Shown here piece by piece: positions 1-12,500 of a stretch of DNA of 64,000 bases. Each line of letters opens with the position of its first letter. The first letter of the stretch is position 1. The notes below the pieces were generated by a model that ran no database searches, was not told the origin of the DNA, and saw only the letters and a list, made by a program, of their open reading frames with translations. This stretch comes from Symsagittifera roscoffensis (Eukaryota; Xenacoelomorpha; Acoela; Convolutidae): the NCBI RefSeq assembly GCF_963678635.1, contig NW_026970922.1, positions 1-64,000 of the forward strand, read 5' to 3'. A program made the position numbers and the translations under genes.

Positions 1-275
1 GAACAGAATGGCATATGGTATATTAGAGTAGGGTAGATTTTCATGGAATCGTTTTTTTTATTTATTGCGAATAAATCCCCCCTCTATAAAATTGTGCCAA
101 ATTGAATTGAGACAAGCTTTTCACACTTGATGTTTGATTTGCTCAATTTGTTTTTTGTAAACTATTAGATGCCAATCAAGTGGCAATTGGAACGTTCAGG
201 GCTCTGCCCTTATAAACGAGTATTCTTTTTGTTGCTATAAATTTAGAATATTCCCTAAACATTTCCTTTTTTCAG
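1..275. other. 3' end of an upstream intron of the GPCR gene
   Basis: There is no coding signal. It ends with the acceptor pyrimidine tract at 258-275. A short stretch at 188-220 (GAACGTTCAGGGCTCTGCCC...) resembles the 3' hairpin end of repeat family A. Confidence 0.6.
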
Positions 276-543
276 TTCGAGACGGCGTTTGCGTATATCA
301 TGTTCAGCGTGCAGTGTGCAGTCTCTCTGGTCGGAAACTCTGCCATGATGTGGCTCATTCTGTCCAAAAGGAGCCTCCGAACTCATACGAACTACTTCAT
401 TCTAAATCTGGCAACTTCCGACGTGCTCACTACAATCCTAAACACGGCCACTCTGGCTATATATAATATTCATTACGACTGGATATTTGTCCCTGCTGCT
501 TTGTCGTGTAAGCTCATCCAGTTCAGCGGACCAGTTTGTCTGG
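276..543 (+). CDS. GPCR exon: TM1, TM2, ECL1 and first half of TM3
   Basis: The acceptor is a pyrimidine run ending in CAG at 273-275. The donor is G|GTAAGA at 543/544. The reading frame starts in phase 0 at TTC 276 and stays open upstream into the splice site, so the ATG at 300 is an internal TM1 methionine and not the start. TM1 is about codons 5-26 (N1.50 in LVGNS). ICL1 is about [12 protein letters not shown]2 carries [11 protein letters not shown] with D2.50. ECL1 has the conserved Trp (YDWIF), and SCKL gives C3.25, the disulphide cysteine at the top of TM3. The exon ends after the first base of a codon, which pairs with the next exon's two bases. Confidence 0.85.
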
Positions 544-3500
544 GTAAGAATTTCATAGAATATTAATTTCTTTCAAATAAATTTTCACTGGATAATTTTT
601 TTTTCGAAATCCAGACTGCCCTGCTTCTGTTGCTGTCATTAGAATGTAGTTTTAACCGGAAAACTTCAATATTCTGTGCAGCCCATAAAATGATTGCTAT
701 CAGAAATAAAGGATTCCTAGATAAAGGTTGCTTTTAATAGCAAACTCAAAACCTTCCATCTTTTTTGGATATTATCTGACAAAATCAAATATGCTAGTCG
801 AAGGCTCTTTAAGCCTTCATTTTTCAATGCAACCCCGATGGTTAAAAAGTGAAGAACAAATTGTATGCTCGCATAACTTAGGATCACGAGCATAACGTAA
901 AAGTTCCCTAAAACATTGATTCATTACTTTCAGGCCAAATGCTGGAATTAAAAATTCATCAATGGCGACCCATCAATTTTCTTAATCAAATTGGAACTGG
1001 GTTTGACCGAAAACCGCATTGAGCTGTTTGAGCCTTTGATGTTCTCTCAAGTGTATTTGTTAGCATACACTTTAAAACTAATTGATTACTTGTTATTACA
1101 CCCGGTGGTAAGTCAGCGCCCCCAACTGCAAGTCGAAGGAGCTTAGCATCTCGACAGGCGCTCGCCAAGGATCTCTCCGTCCTTTCACAGTTTCTGTTTG
1201 TATGAAAACGGACAGGGCCATTTGTACATCGGCAATAGACAATCAACTAGACACAGGGTGATATACTTAAAATGAAGTTGGAAATTTGAAATGAGAAAGG
1301 TCTGCACAAAGACTATCCTCAAAAGCCACAAACCGGGGGCTCAATAGAATTTTAAAGTGCAAAGGCCTTTAAGTGAATGCTAATATAAGAAAAACACGGG
1401 ATGATATGCGACGAGACAGCCAACATTAGTTGCAACGACGAACTCCTCGAAACTGTCATTAATTCATATCCTTTATTTTGTCAGTAGGATCTGGGACAAT
1501 TTCGTATTTACAGCCAAAAACCAGCATCGAATTATTAAACAAAAAATATTTTACTCATGATGTGGCTAGGGTTGAGAGCCATCATCAAAAAACTTCTGGA
1601 CACGGACGAGTAGCTCCGCTTGCTATCAAATAGAGAGTATTCAAGCAATGTGTCTTGACCTCAATGGGTAGACGTGTCCCAGAAAACCCTGCAAGTTACA
1701 AGTTAAATCATGACACATTTGATTTGTCAGCTAAAATTTTCGGCGAGTTATCTAAATTTGGGTAGAAAAACTCATCCTATGATGTTATAGTTCCCTCTCG
1801 TAATTCCTTAAAAGAGTCAGTTGAACAAAAATTAACAAAAGAAAACTAGCGAGAGGATCTTAACAATCAACCTGAAGAATTAGATAAATTTAGCTTAAAC
1901 ATGATTAAAGTTCTGAAAAATCAGACTTGAACTGATTGACTCATTCACTACTTTAGCAGAAAAATTGATAGATTATTTTGGATAGCAAAAACTAATTTGT
2001 GTTCAGACTGTTTTAAATAGGTAGTTTTTCAAAATTGATATTACAAGTTTTTCTAAAAGTAGCAAAACTGATGCTACACTTGCTCGATTCACTCCGAGAG
2101 TTTTAGATACCTGAAATTACATGATGAATTTAATGTCATTGCTTCCTAATTTGTGAAATAATTGGAGTAAAAACCCAGGTTGATTAAAAAAACGTCATAC
2201 ATTTTCACACTGGTGAAACTAGCGTTTCAGCCTATAAAATTGATAAACTCAGTTGTATATTTACCATGTGAAATACTTCTTTTATTTCATAAACAGTTTT
2301 TTCAAATTTTTTTTGTAGGGCTGAAAGCTTTTTTTTTGCAAAATTGGAAAATTGAGTGTTTGTAAATCGTGCCTTGTTGTTTTTGACAGAACTTAAAAAT
2401 ATCTGACTACATAAAACAAAAAAGAATACTTTCTTCGCACAAACAGCTTAGAATTCTAATTTTTGTTTGTGAAAAAAACTGTGCTTGGACTAGGTTATAG
2501 ACAAAATTTTCATTTTTGCATTTAAAATGTTTTTTTTTCTTCAAAATGGTTTATTTGTGCCTAGAATTGTTTTTGCGCCTAAAAAGAACTAAAGTTTTTC
2601 CCCAATTTTGAAATTACCAAAATTTTTTAAAATGCTAGCCTGGGTTGCCCTATCAGAGATAGTCATCCCTGATTCAGCAAGGTACTATGAATCACATCTG
2701 CAAATCTACGGATCTTGGTAAGGTGCAGCACTGCACCAAAGATAGTTAAATGTGACGATATAATTCCAAAAACCAACGCTGATTCAGAGATAATTGATCG
2801 CTAGCTCTAAGAGTTAGTGATGTTTCACAGATGATTCAGCAGTAATTCAGAGCTGGGATTTTCAGCGCTGATTCAGAGATGTTTCAACGCTATTTTGGAG
2901 TTTATCTATGTTTTTGTCCTGATCATGGATAAATGGCCACTGATCAGTGCCTGAATAAGGAATAATTATTTTTGCGACGCCCATCCAGGAGTCAAACAGT
3001 TGTAATAATAAGAAATTGTATGACAAGCAATCTTTAACGAAAACTTTTGACTAGTGTTTTTTCGTTAGCTCCACGTGTGAAATTGTATAAATAAAATATT
3101 TTTTGTTCGGATGTCAACCCCGGGATGCGTAAAACTCATTAGATTTAATTGTGACCAGCAGTGCCTAGTAAAATAAAATTATGGGCGCTTTTTCAGGATT
3201 TATGGTGAGGACGCGCGTGCTTTAATCATTGGAATTTTATGCATAGGTTTTTTCATAGTTGTTTTTCATAGGTTCACAAAATTGAACTTTTGACTCCCCC
3301 AAAGAAACAAAACAAAATGAAGACCTTAAATTGGCAACATTTTCTGGGTCTCTCTAAAAAAATTGGCACGAGTGCCGCCTTTTTGTGTTCTTCTTTCAGT
3401 GCGGCCTGGTATTTTCAATGATGGTTACGGAGTTGTGTGCTCGAGAAGGAAAGAAAGTATCCTACATTCAAATCCGCCTCTGTGAAATTAGCTGGGTTAG

Positions 3501-6500
3501 TTTTTTTCAGTAATTAAATTTTAAAAATGTTAAATTTTCCTAGTTCGAACAACAGGATGGGTCTTTGAGTTCGATGGAACTTCACTCAAGTTTTCTTCTC
3601 ATTATTTGCAAGTATGATGAGAACTATTTTGTTATTTGACTAAATGTTTGCTCCAAGTATCGAAAAAAATGACGGAAAAACTGTACATGGTCCTGCTTGT
3701 TTCCCCAAGTCTAGATCTGTTTTAAAATGTATCCGTTTTTTTAAACTAAAATTATATCTGAACTCAGTTTTATCAGAACATAATCTGCTTTTTCAGCCTG
3801 TTGAATAATAATATAAAACATTTTCATTGCCAATTATGACCGCTTTCTACATATTTAAAAGCTATTTGAACAATTAGTCTAATTTTTTGTAGTTGGCATG
3901 ACTTTGAAGTGGTTTGTAATAACCACTTCCTCTGCTATCGAGAATAATTTTCAGATGAAAACGCCATACAACTAATATAATTGCCCCGGTTTATTACGAG
4001 AATAGGAAAAATGCAACTATTCCCGAGTCATTGCAAAACTGTATAAAGTTAAAATTTTCTAGTGTTTTGTTTTTGTAATAATCAAACAAATAAAGAGAAC
4101 TATCGCCAACAATGATTTTTCAAAAAACTCAAGGCACACATATAGTGGAGTTCGCATGAAGTTTTTTCTAACATTTTTTGACCATTTTTGGCGTGCTTCC
4201 ATTAAACAGGATTGCTCGTATCAGGGTGACGCCCTGAATGTTCCGGCTGCTCTTTAAAATTACGGAGTAGCGTTCGATTCAAGAAAAATCAGAATTTTTT
4301 TCTAATAATTTTCTAAAATATGCCCTGACGCTGTTACACTATTTAATGTAAAATGATATTTTTACTATACAGCTATTTAAGGGGTGCATTTTGTAAAAAA
4401 AAATGTCTTTTTTTTATTAAGGTCGACCAAATTGATTTTCTAAGCTCTATAAAATCACTATAAAGAGCCTAATTTGACCAGATTGTCTGCACGGCAAGCA
4501 AAATTTGAAAAAAAGGCCAAAAAAGCGTTTTTAGGCACTTTTTGGAGCATTTTGACCAAAAAATTGGTTTTTTTTCGGCGCGCGCTCACCCCTCAAAATT
4601 AAAATTAGTATATTTTGGTGCCAAAGACGTTTTTAGAAAACAGCCAAAAATGGAGGTCTCAAAATAGTACAAACGAGTCGACAGGTGGTCGACTGAAGGT
4701 CCAATTTATGAAAACTGGCCTCTTTCAAACCTTTATAATATTTCAGAGGATATTCACAGCTTTCAGTTGATACAGAAAAAATCCCGTCAAATGACTAGTG
4801 AAAAAAACAGTTTTTTTTTGGAAACTGAGCTTACACGGAGCTTATATTGTTTCAAAATTTGGAACCAAAAAACTGTTTGAATCAAAGCAAAACCGGAAAC
4901 TTGCAAATCTTGAATAATGCTTGTGGCAAAGAACATTTTGTTGAAGTGAATTTTTGAACTAAATGTTTTTTTCTTCTACAATGGCTAAATTTTTATTTTA
5001 AATGTTCTTCTTTTCAGTCGCATAGGGAACTATTATGACCAAAAAGCTGGCCTCAAATCATTTTGGAATAATTTTGAGTGCGGGAGAATTCACCTCAATT
5101 TAAGGTTTAGCGCTTACTTATTCGTAATTGTAGATGAACTTTAAGAAGCCCCGCCTAGATTAGTCTAAAATAGAGTCAAAAAGTTTATTTTTTGAATTCT
5201 AGTTATTTTTTTAAATGATTGCAGGTAGAAATTTTTTTTTTGAATCGGAGAGTACATGTTTTCATGGGGTATAAAGTTTTTATATTGAAGACTATTGTTA
5301 TTTATTGCCAAATTTTGTTCGAATGAACAAACTGCCCTAGTTGAAAATTAGCATCTTTTACTAAAATTACATCCCGGGTCGAGGTGCTGGACTTATGTTT
5401 CGACTTCGAAAATCGAGCAAGTGCAGTTTTGCGACTAAAATTCCGCGGTCGAGAAGCAACTTCACGTCGAGCATTAAAACGAAATATATCGAATTTCAGT
5501 CGAAAGAGTCAAAACATACCAATTTCTAGTCGGAAAAGTAGAAACATAGGTCGAGAAAGTCGAATCATGGGTCGAGCACAGTCGAAACATGCCTGATTTT
5601 GATAGAGAAAGTCGAAACATAGGTCGAGAACAACCTAATTTATTTAAAAATTGTAATTTTTGGTTCAGATTTTACTTATATTTTGAAGTTCAGCAAAAAA
5701 ATTCGAGAAAATCTGAGAAAAAAACAGAAAAAGTTAATTCTGCCGAAAATTCCTCAAGTAACAAGTTTCACATCAACAGTTTCAGTTCAGATTTGCAAAG
5801 GAAAAAAGCAAAATTGGGAGAATCGAAAATTTTGCATTTTACAGGTTCTTATAGCTTATTTTCAAATCAAGAATCATCACACTAATTTAACTGAAAAGCA
5901 TAAATAATAATTTTTTTGTCAATTTACCCATTGTATTTGATAGTCGACAAAGTCAAAAATTTACCCATTTTGTGTCGAGAAAGTCGAAACACATTTATGC
6001 GGGGTCAAAACAAATGTCAATTTTTCTTAAGAGACAGTCGAAAAAGCCGAAGTATATCGATTTCTAGTCGAGAAAATCAAAACATATCTGAGTTGGCTTG
6101 AAAAAATTCGAACACTTTTTTTGGGTCGAGAAAATTGAAAAATACTAAAATTTGGTTGAGAAAGTCGAAACATAAATCGAGCACCTCGACCCGCGATGCT
6201 TCTATCGCTTAATTAATGATATTTTAATTTACCCTATGTGCTGATTGCAGAATGTGTTTTTGAAACGTGTTGATTGCAGTTTATCTGACGTTGAAAATAT
6301 TTGGCTTCGAAAAAATGGTAATAACAAAAATTGAACTAGTTTGTTTAGCAACATCTACAAATTGAACGCAGACTGGAACACAATCACAGAACCAAGTTAT
6401 AATTCTTCCCTATAATGCCAAAATGGTTCTAAACTACCTATAACTTCCAGCCAACCAATATTGACCATTTTACACGCAGAACTGATAAATTTATTCCTAA

Positions 6501-9500
6501 TTAAAAGTTTTGGCAAGCAGGAAAAGATTTAGGCGGGCAAGGAGAAGGGCTTGCAGCGGAAGCTTCCTTTTTTGTAAGCGATTCGACTCCGCTTGCTTCG
6601 TGTATCAAAATAAAATAGTAGGAGCCGTTCTGTAGAGCATTCGGATTGCAACAGACTCCTTTTTTTGAAGTCGCTGCTAAGTTTCTAGTCCTCAGTGATT
6701 AAAATTTTATTACTTTTTGTTTGCAATGAGCAAAAGTGGCAAAAACTCACAAGGGAAAAAGTCAAGATGGAAAGCTGTCGAAAGTAGACAGAAATGACCA
6801 TTTTTTGGCGAACCATTTACAAGAATAAATCAGAAAACATCTCAGATCTATTAATTATTTATCTTTGAAAATTTGAAATTATTCATCCTGATTCAATTTT
6901 TTAACGTTGACAAAAAGTTTTAGGTACGGAGGGATCAAATTTTGCAAACGCGCTGTAGAGCATTCAAGTTGCAACAGATTCCTTTTTTTTTTGAAGTTGC
7001 TGCTGAGCGCACTTTAATTTGATACAAAATCTGGCACTGCTGAAAAAACTTGTGGCACGCAATTTTTTGGTCAAAATCTTCCAAAAAAACAATCAGTAGC
7101 GATTTTTTTGTTTTTCATCATCAAAAGTCTGGTTTCGGCTCAAAAGTTATTTTTGCAAAAACAAGATAAACTTTGGCAGAGCTAAAAGGGACCCTTTGAA
7201 AAAACTATGAATTCGCGCTTCAAAAAAGGCGTTTTTTTAAGCTGAATCATCCTCTTTTACGTTACAGTATTATTCAAACTGTCTATTAATTATTAGTATT
7301 TTAAAAAAATTATCTGATTGTTCCAATTTTTGTAACAAAATAGGGGAATATTTGTGCTTGGAGTGGTTTTTTATCTTCAAACAAATTTCGACTTTTTAAC
7401 TAGCAAGTATTTACGGATTTTTAAAATAACATTCAAAAGGTACTATTGTCTTGAGCTCAAAATTAATAAGTCGTTTTACATGCGATAACTTTTTTAAATA
7501 AATTTTTGGGTTTAAGGTTTGCCAATTTGGTCAATAGGAGACAATTAACGCGCTTTAAATTTCGCGCTATTAACGCGTGAGCGGAGATTTAATCCGTCAA
7601 AGAAATCATTCCAAATTGGTTGAAGGAAGCTTATTTGCCAGAATTTATTTCTTACTCGAAGCGAAATTTATCACTTTAAGCTTTATATGGCGTGTGGGGA
7701 GATAATTTATTTTAAAAATCGTTTTATTTTATAACAATTTAATTTTATTACTTCTCTATAGACCTTAAAAGGCAGTCTGAACATTCAGGGTTTCGTTCTA
7801 ATGGATGCGAGCAGTCTTTTTATTTTGTTAAATTTCTTGTCATGTTCAAGAAATGTTACATAAATAGTTGAACTTAATTTGAAGGCATTTCCAACGGTAG
7901 TTGCGCCTCTAACTTTACTGGCACTAAGTCAAACTCAAGAGCTTCACTTTGGACATTTGATAGTGATAAAATTTGTCAAAACTTGACTTTTACTTCCGAT
8001 CGAGATAAATTTTTTTGAATTTCGTTTGCCTCATCTTTTCTCAAGAGTCTCAATTTGTGGGCTCGATTGCTAATATATACGTAGTTTTTTCTTTAAAAAT
8101 TTTTTGCGCCGAAGCGGCCCATGAGAACTTTAGCAGCTTTTTCCAGCTGAATTCTGAAAAAGATTGCCTATCAAAATTTGAAGAAAAATTCGATATCTGT
8201 TTTCTCTTTTTTCACTATTTTTCAAAGGTTTTGGTTTAGTGCTGGTGTTCGCTATTTGTTCTGCAACAAATTGCCTCTTAAATTTGTCTTTTCGATCCAA
8301 AAAGTTTATTTAAAGGATCATACTATTACCCTTTATGTTAAAAATAGAGATATTTACTTGAAAGGGCTAAGAGTTACCCTTTATTTTAAAAACGCGATTT
8401 GTTATAAGGAATAGAAGTTGCTAGACCTGTGCAGATTTTTGGACAAAGTGAATGATTGTTTGTCCTCGGGGTGATTATTTTCTTCACACAAATTTCGACT
8501 TTTTAACTAGCCATTTTTTTAGCAATTTTTCTAATCAGTCGAAAGGTATTGTTGTCTTGCGCTCAAAATTAAAACGACATTTTACATGTGATCATTTTTC
8601 GTTAAGTTATGGAGGTTTGAGGAATGCTAATTTGGCTATTTGAGACAAATAAAATGCAAGATATTTCGTGCTATCAACGCTTAAGCGAAACTTTGATCCG
8701 TCCAAATTGATTAAGGCTTGATCTTTTTTCAATTTTTTACTTTACTATAATTAAAAAATATCATACTTTAAATAGCGTGTGGTTTAAATTGTGTTTAAAA
8801 AAAACTGAAAAAAAAATTGATTTTTTAATCGAAAAATTGACCATTTTCTATAGAAACTTAAATGCAGTCGGAATATTCCCGTTTCTGCTCTGACACGAGC
8901 AGTTTTGTTGCTTTGACTTTCGTTGAAATTGCGGAATATTGATGCTTGGGTTTGTTTTTTTATTCGGACAATTTTTACAAAACTCTGGTCCCTCGGGATC
9001 AAATTGATTTTCAGAACTCTTCAAAAACACTGCAAACATTATATTTTGAGAAAATTTTCTGCTCCACGGGCAGTTTTTGAAAAAAAGCCATATTGATATT
9101 TTAGGCACTTTCAAAATATTTTGACCAAAAATATTGCCTTGCTTTGGCACCCACTCTCCTCGCAAAATTTGTATAATTTTGCGTCTAGGGGCCCTCTATA
9201 ATTTTTTAAATTTGGTCGGCTAAATTTTGTCAAGTAGAAACTAAGAAGGGCCCTTAGGTTGGCGAGGGGGTCGAGTTTGCATAGCGAAGCTCCAAATGTA
9301 AATGCGAGCTATGGATTTTCTTGCGTGTTTCATGGTATTGTAGTATTCTTTATAAAATGCTAAAAATTTTGAATTCAAACTCGACAATATTAAACTTTAT
9401 ATATTCCCATCTTACGTTAAAGGAGCTAATCATGCTATCATTACAATTTTTTATTTTTGGAATGGCTTGGAACCTTTTTAAAATGTATTTTTCTGTTATA

Positions 9501-12500
9501 TCATTTTCTATAATAAATCTGTTTAATCACCTTCATATGATGTGAAAATCATTGGAAATATAATTTCTATGGGAGAAAAAGCGAATACCCAAAGGTGATC
9601 ATACTTTCAACCAAATACGTTGCTTTTTTGCGGAACGCTTTTTTGTTTTAACAATTTTTAGCATAACAACTGAGGGCAAAACTTGCAAAATTTGCAGTTG
9701 CAAAATTTGCCTTTATCAATTTTGCACTGAAAGCTTTAACATGGTAATGGATTCTAGTTATGTTAGTAAGATGATAATAATGATTGATGAAGACATCACT
9801 AGACAAGCAGAAAAGTAATTGTTAACCTTTTGAGCTTTTTGTTTGTTTTTGTAAAAACGTTGCTAATTTTCTGCACAGTAGTAGTTATCCGTGAAGCTGT
9901 AGCTTCCATGGTAGACCAAATTTTTGGGTTGCGTAAATAAGAGTATAATGGTTTTTGGGTGTTGGTCTTAATTAAGATGAATGGAATGCTGCAGTACCTA
10001 TTTGAAACCTTTTTTTGATTTATGTTTTTAGCCTTCAAAGTTAACATTCAAAATTAACTTTCTTCCTTTATTCAGTCTCTAAGTTGAACTTTTACGGGAG
10101 GCGAAGTGAAGAATTTAAGAAACCTTCAGGCCATGTAAAAACAAGAACGTGATCATTTTTGTCTTTGGGGCCTCAAAAAAGAAGCGATTTCAATCAGGAG
10201 CTTAAGGATCAATTTAAATCTCACTCAAGTAACAGTTAACTGCTATCTCGTGCTTTACTTGGTTCGCGTTCGCGTTTTTTGGTGTAATTGCGTTCGCATG
10301 TTTCGGCGCAATCTCCTTCAAAATTAGGATATACTGGCGTCAAAAGCACCTTTAGAAAAATGTTAGGGACAGTCAGCCAACAACAAGGGTCTTAAGTTAG
10401 AACCAAAGGAGGAAATTTTTTGGTAGTCAGGGGGTCGCGAATCAGTAGCGATTTTTTTGTTTTTCATCATCAAAAGTCTGGTTTCGGCTCAAAAGTTATT
10501 TTTGCAAAAACAAGATAAACTTTGGCAGAGCTAAAAGGGACCCTTTGAAAAAACTATGAATTCGCGCTTCAAAAAAGGCGTTTTTTTAAGCTGAATCATC
10601 CTCTTTTACGTTACAGTATTATTCAAACTGTCTATTAATTATTAGTATTTTAAAAAAATTATCTGATTGTTCCAATTTTTGTAACAAAATAGGGGAATAT
10701 TTGTGCTTGGAGTGGTTTTTTATCTTCAAACAAATTTCGAATTTTTAACTAGCAAGTATTTACGGATTTTTAAAATAACATTCAAAAGGTACTATTGTCT
10801 TGAGCTCAAAATTAATAAGTCGTTTTACATGCGATAACTTTTTTAAATAAATTTTTGGGTTTAAGGTTTGCCAATTTGGTCAATAGGAGACAATTAACGC
10901 GCTTTAAATTTCGCGCTATTAACGCGTGAGCGGAGATTTAATCCGTCAAAGAAATCATTCCAAATTGGTTGAAGGAAGCTTATTTGCCAGAATTTATTTC
11001 TTACTCGAAGCGAAATTTATCACTTTAAGCTTTATATGGCGTGTGGGGAGATAATTTATTTTAAAAATCGTTTTATTTTATAACAATTTAATTTTATTAC
11101 TTCTCTATAGACCTTAAAAGGCAGTCTGAACATTCAGGGTTTCGTTCTAATGGATGCGAGCAGTCTTTTTATTTTGTTAAATTTCTTGTCATGTTCAAGA
11201 AATGTTACATAAATAGTTGAACTTAATTTGAAGGCATTTCCAACGGTAGTTGCGCCTCTAACTTTACTGGCACTAAGTCAAACTCAAGAGCTTCACTTTG
11301 GACATTTGATAGTGATAAAATTTGTCAAAACTTGACTTTTACTTCCGATCGAGATAAATTTTTTTGAATTTCGTTTGCCTCATCTTTTCTCAAGAGTCTC
11401 AATTTGTGGGCTCGATTGCTAATATATACGTAGTTTTTTCTTTAAAAATTTTTTGCGCCGAAGCGGCCCATGAGAACTTTAGCAGCTTTTTCCAGCTGAA
11501 TTCTGAAAAAGATTGCCTATCAAAATTTGAAGAAAAATTCGATATCTGTTTTCTCTTTTTTCACTATTTTTCAAAGGTTTTGGTTACAAGGAATAGAAGT
11601 TGCTAGACCTGTGCAGATTTTTGGACAAAGTGAATGATTGTTTGTCCTCGGGGTGATTATTTTCTTCACACAAATTTCGACTTTTTAACTAGCCATTTTT
11701 TTAGCAATTTTTCTAATCAGTCGAAAGGTATTGTTGTCTTGCGCTCAAAATTAAAACGACATTTTACATGTGATCATTTTTCGTTAAGTTATAGAGGTTT
11801 GAGGAATGCTAATTTGGCTATTTGAGACAAATAAAATGCAAGATATTTCGTGCTATCAACGCTTAAGCGAAACTTTGATCCGTCCAAATTGATTAAGGCT
11901 TGATCTTTTTTCAATTTTTTACTTTACTATAATTAAAAAATATCATACTTTAAATAGCGTGTGGTTTAAATTGTGTTTAAAAAAAACTGAAAAAAAAATT
12001 GATTTTTTAATCGAAAAATTGACCATTTTCTATAGAAACTTAAATGCAGTCGGAATATTCCCGTTTCTGCTCTGACACGAGCAGTTTTGTTGCTTTGACT
12101 TTCGTTGAAATTGCGGAATATTGATGCTTGGGTTTGTTTTTTTATTCGGACAATTTTTACAAAACTCTGGTCCCTCGGGATCAAATTGATTTTCAGAACT
12201 CTTCAAAAACACTGCAAACATTATATTTTGAGAAAATTTTCTGCTCCACGGGCAGTTTTTGAAAAAAAGCCATATTGATATTTTAGGCACTTTCAAAATA
12301 TTTTGACCAAAAATATTGCCTTGCTTTGGCACCCACTCTCCTCGCAAAATTTGTATAATTTTGCGTCTAGGGGCCCTCTATAATTTTTTAAATTTGGTCG
12401 GCTAAATTTTGTCAAGTAGAAACTAAGAAGGGCCCTTAGGTTGGCGAGGGGGTCGAGTTTGCATAGCGAAGCTCCAAATGTAAATGCGAGCTATGGATTT

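Larger units (their letters stand above)
7091..10439. repeat. Tandem segmental duplication, copy 1 (~3.35 kb)
   Basis: The sequence starting AATCAGTAGCG at 7091 recurs at 10440, offset 3349. The two copies are essentially identical over their whole length. I noticed only isolated substitutions (for example near 7390 vs 10740, and 8610 vs 11792) plus one 167-bp indel. The unit contains two family A copies and family C-like blocks, and no gene. Confidence 0.9.

Noticed and set aside
986-1246. 86-residue minus-strand frame with less AT-rich composition
   Set aside because: No recognised domain, no splice context and no neighbour. Possibly a repeat or retrocopy scrap, but unsupported.
5384-6101. 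Run of plus-strand frames with repeated SRKSRNIG-like peptide
   Set aside because: The peptide periodicity mirrors the GTCGA DNA repeat of the foldback element. Frames change and stop within the arms.
8848-9165. 105-residue frame found twice (also 12030-12347)
   Set aside because: Its preservation comes from the recent tandem duplication, not selection. The DNA is family A/C repeat.
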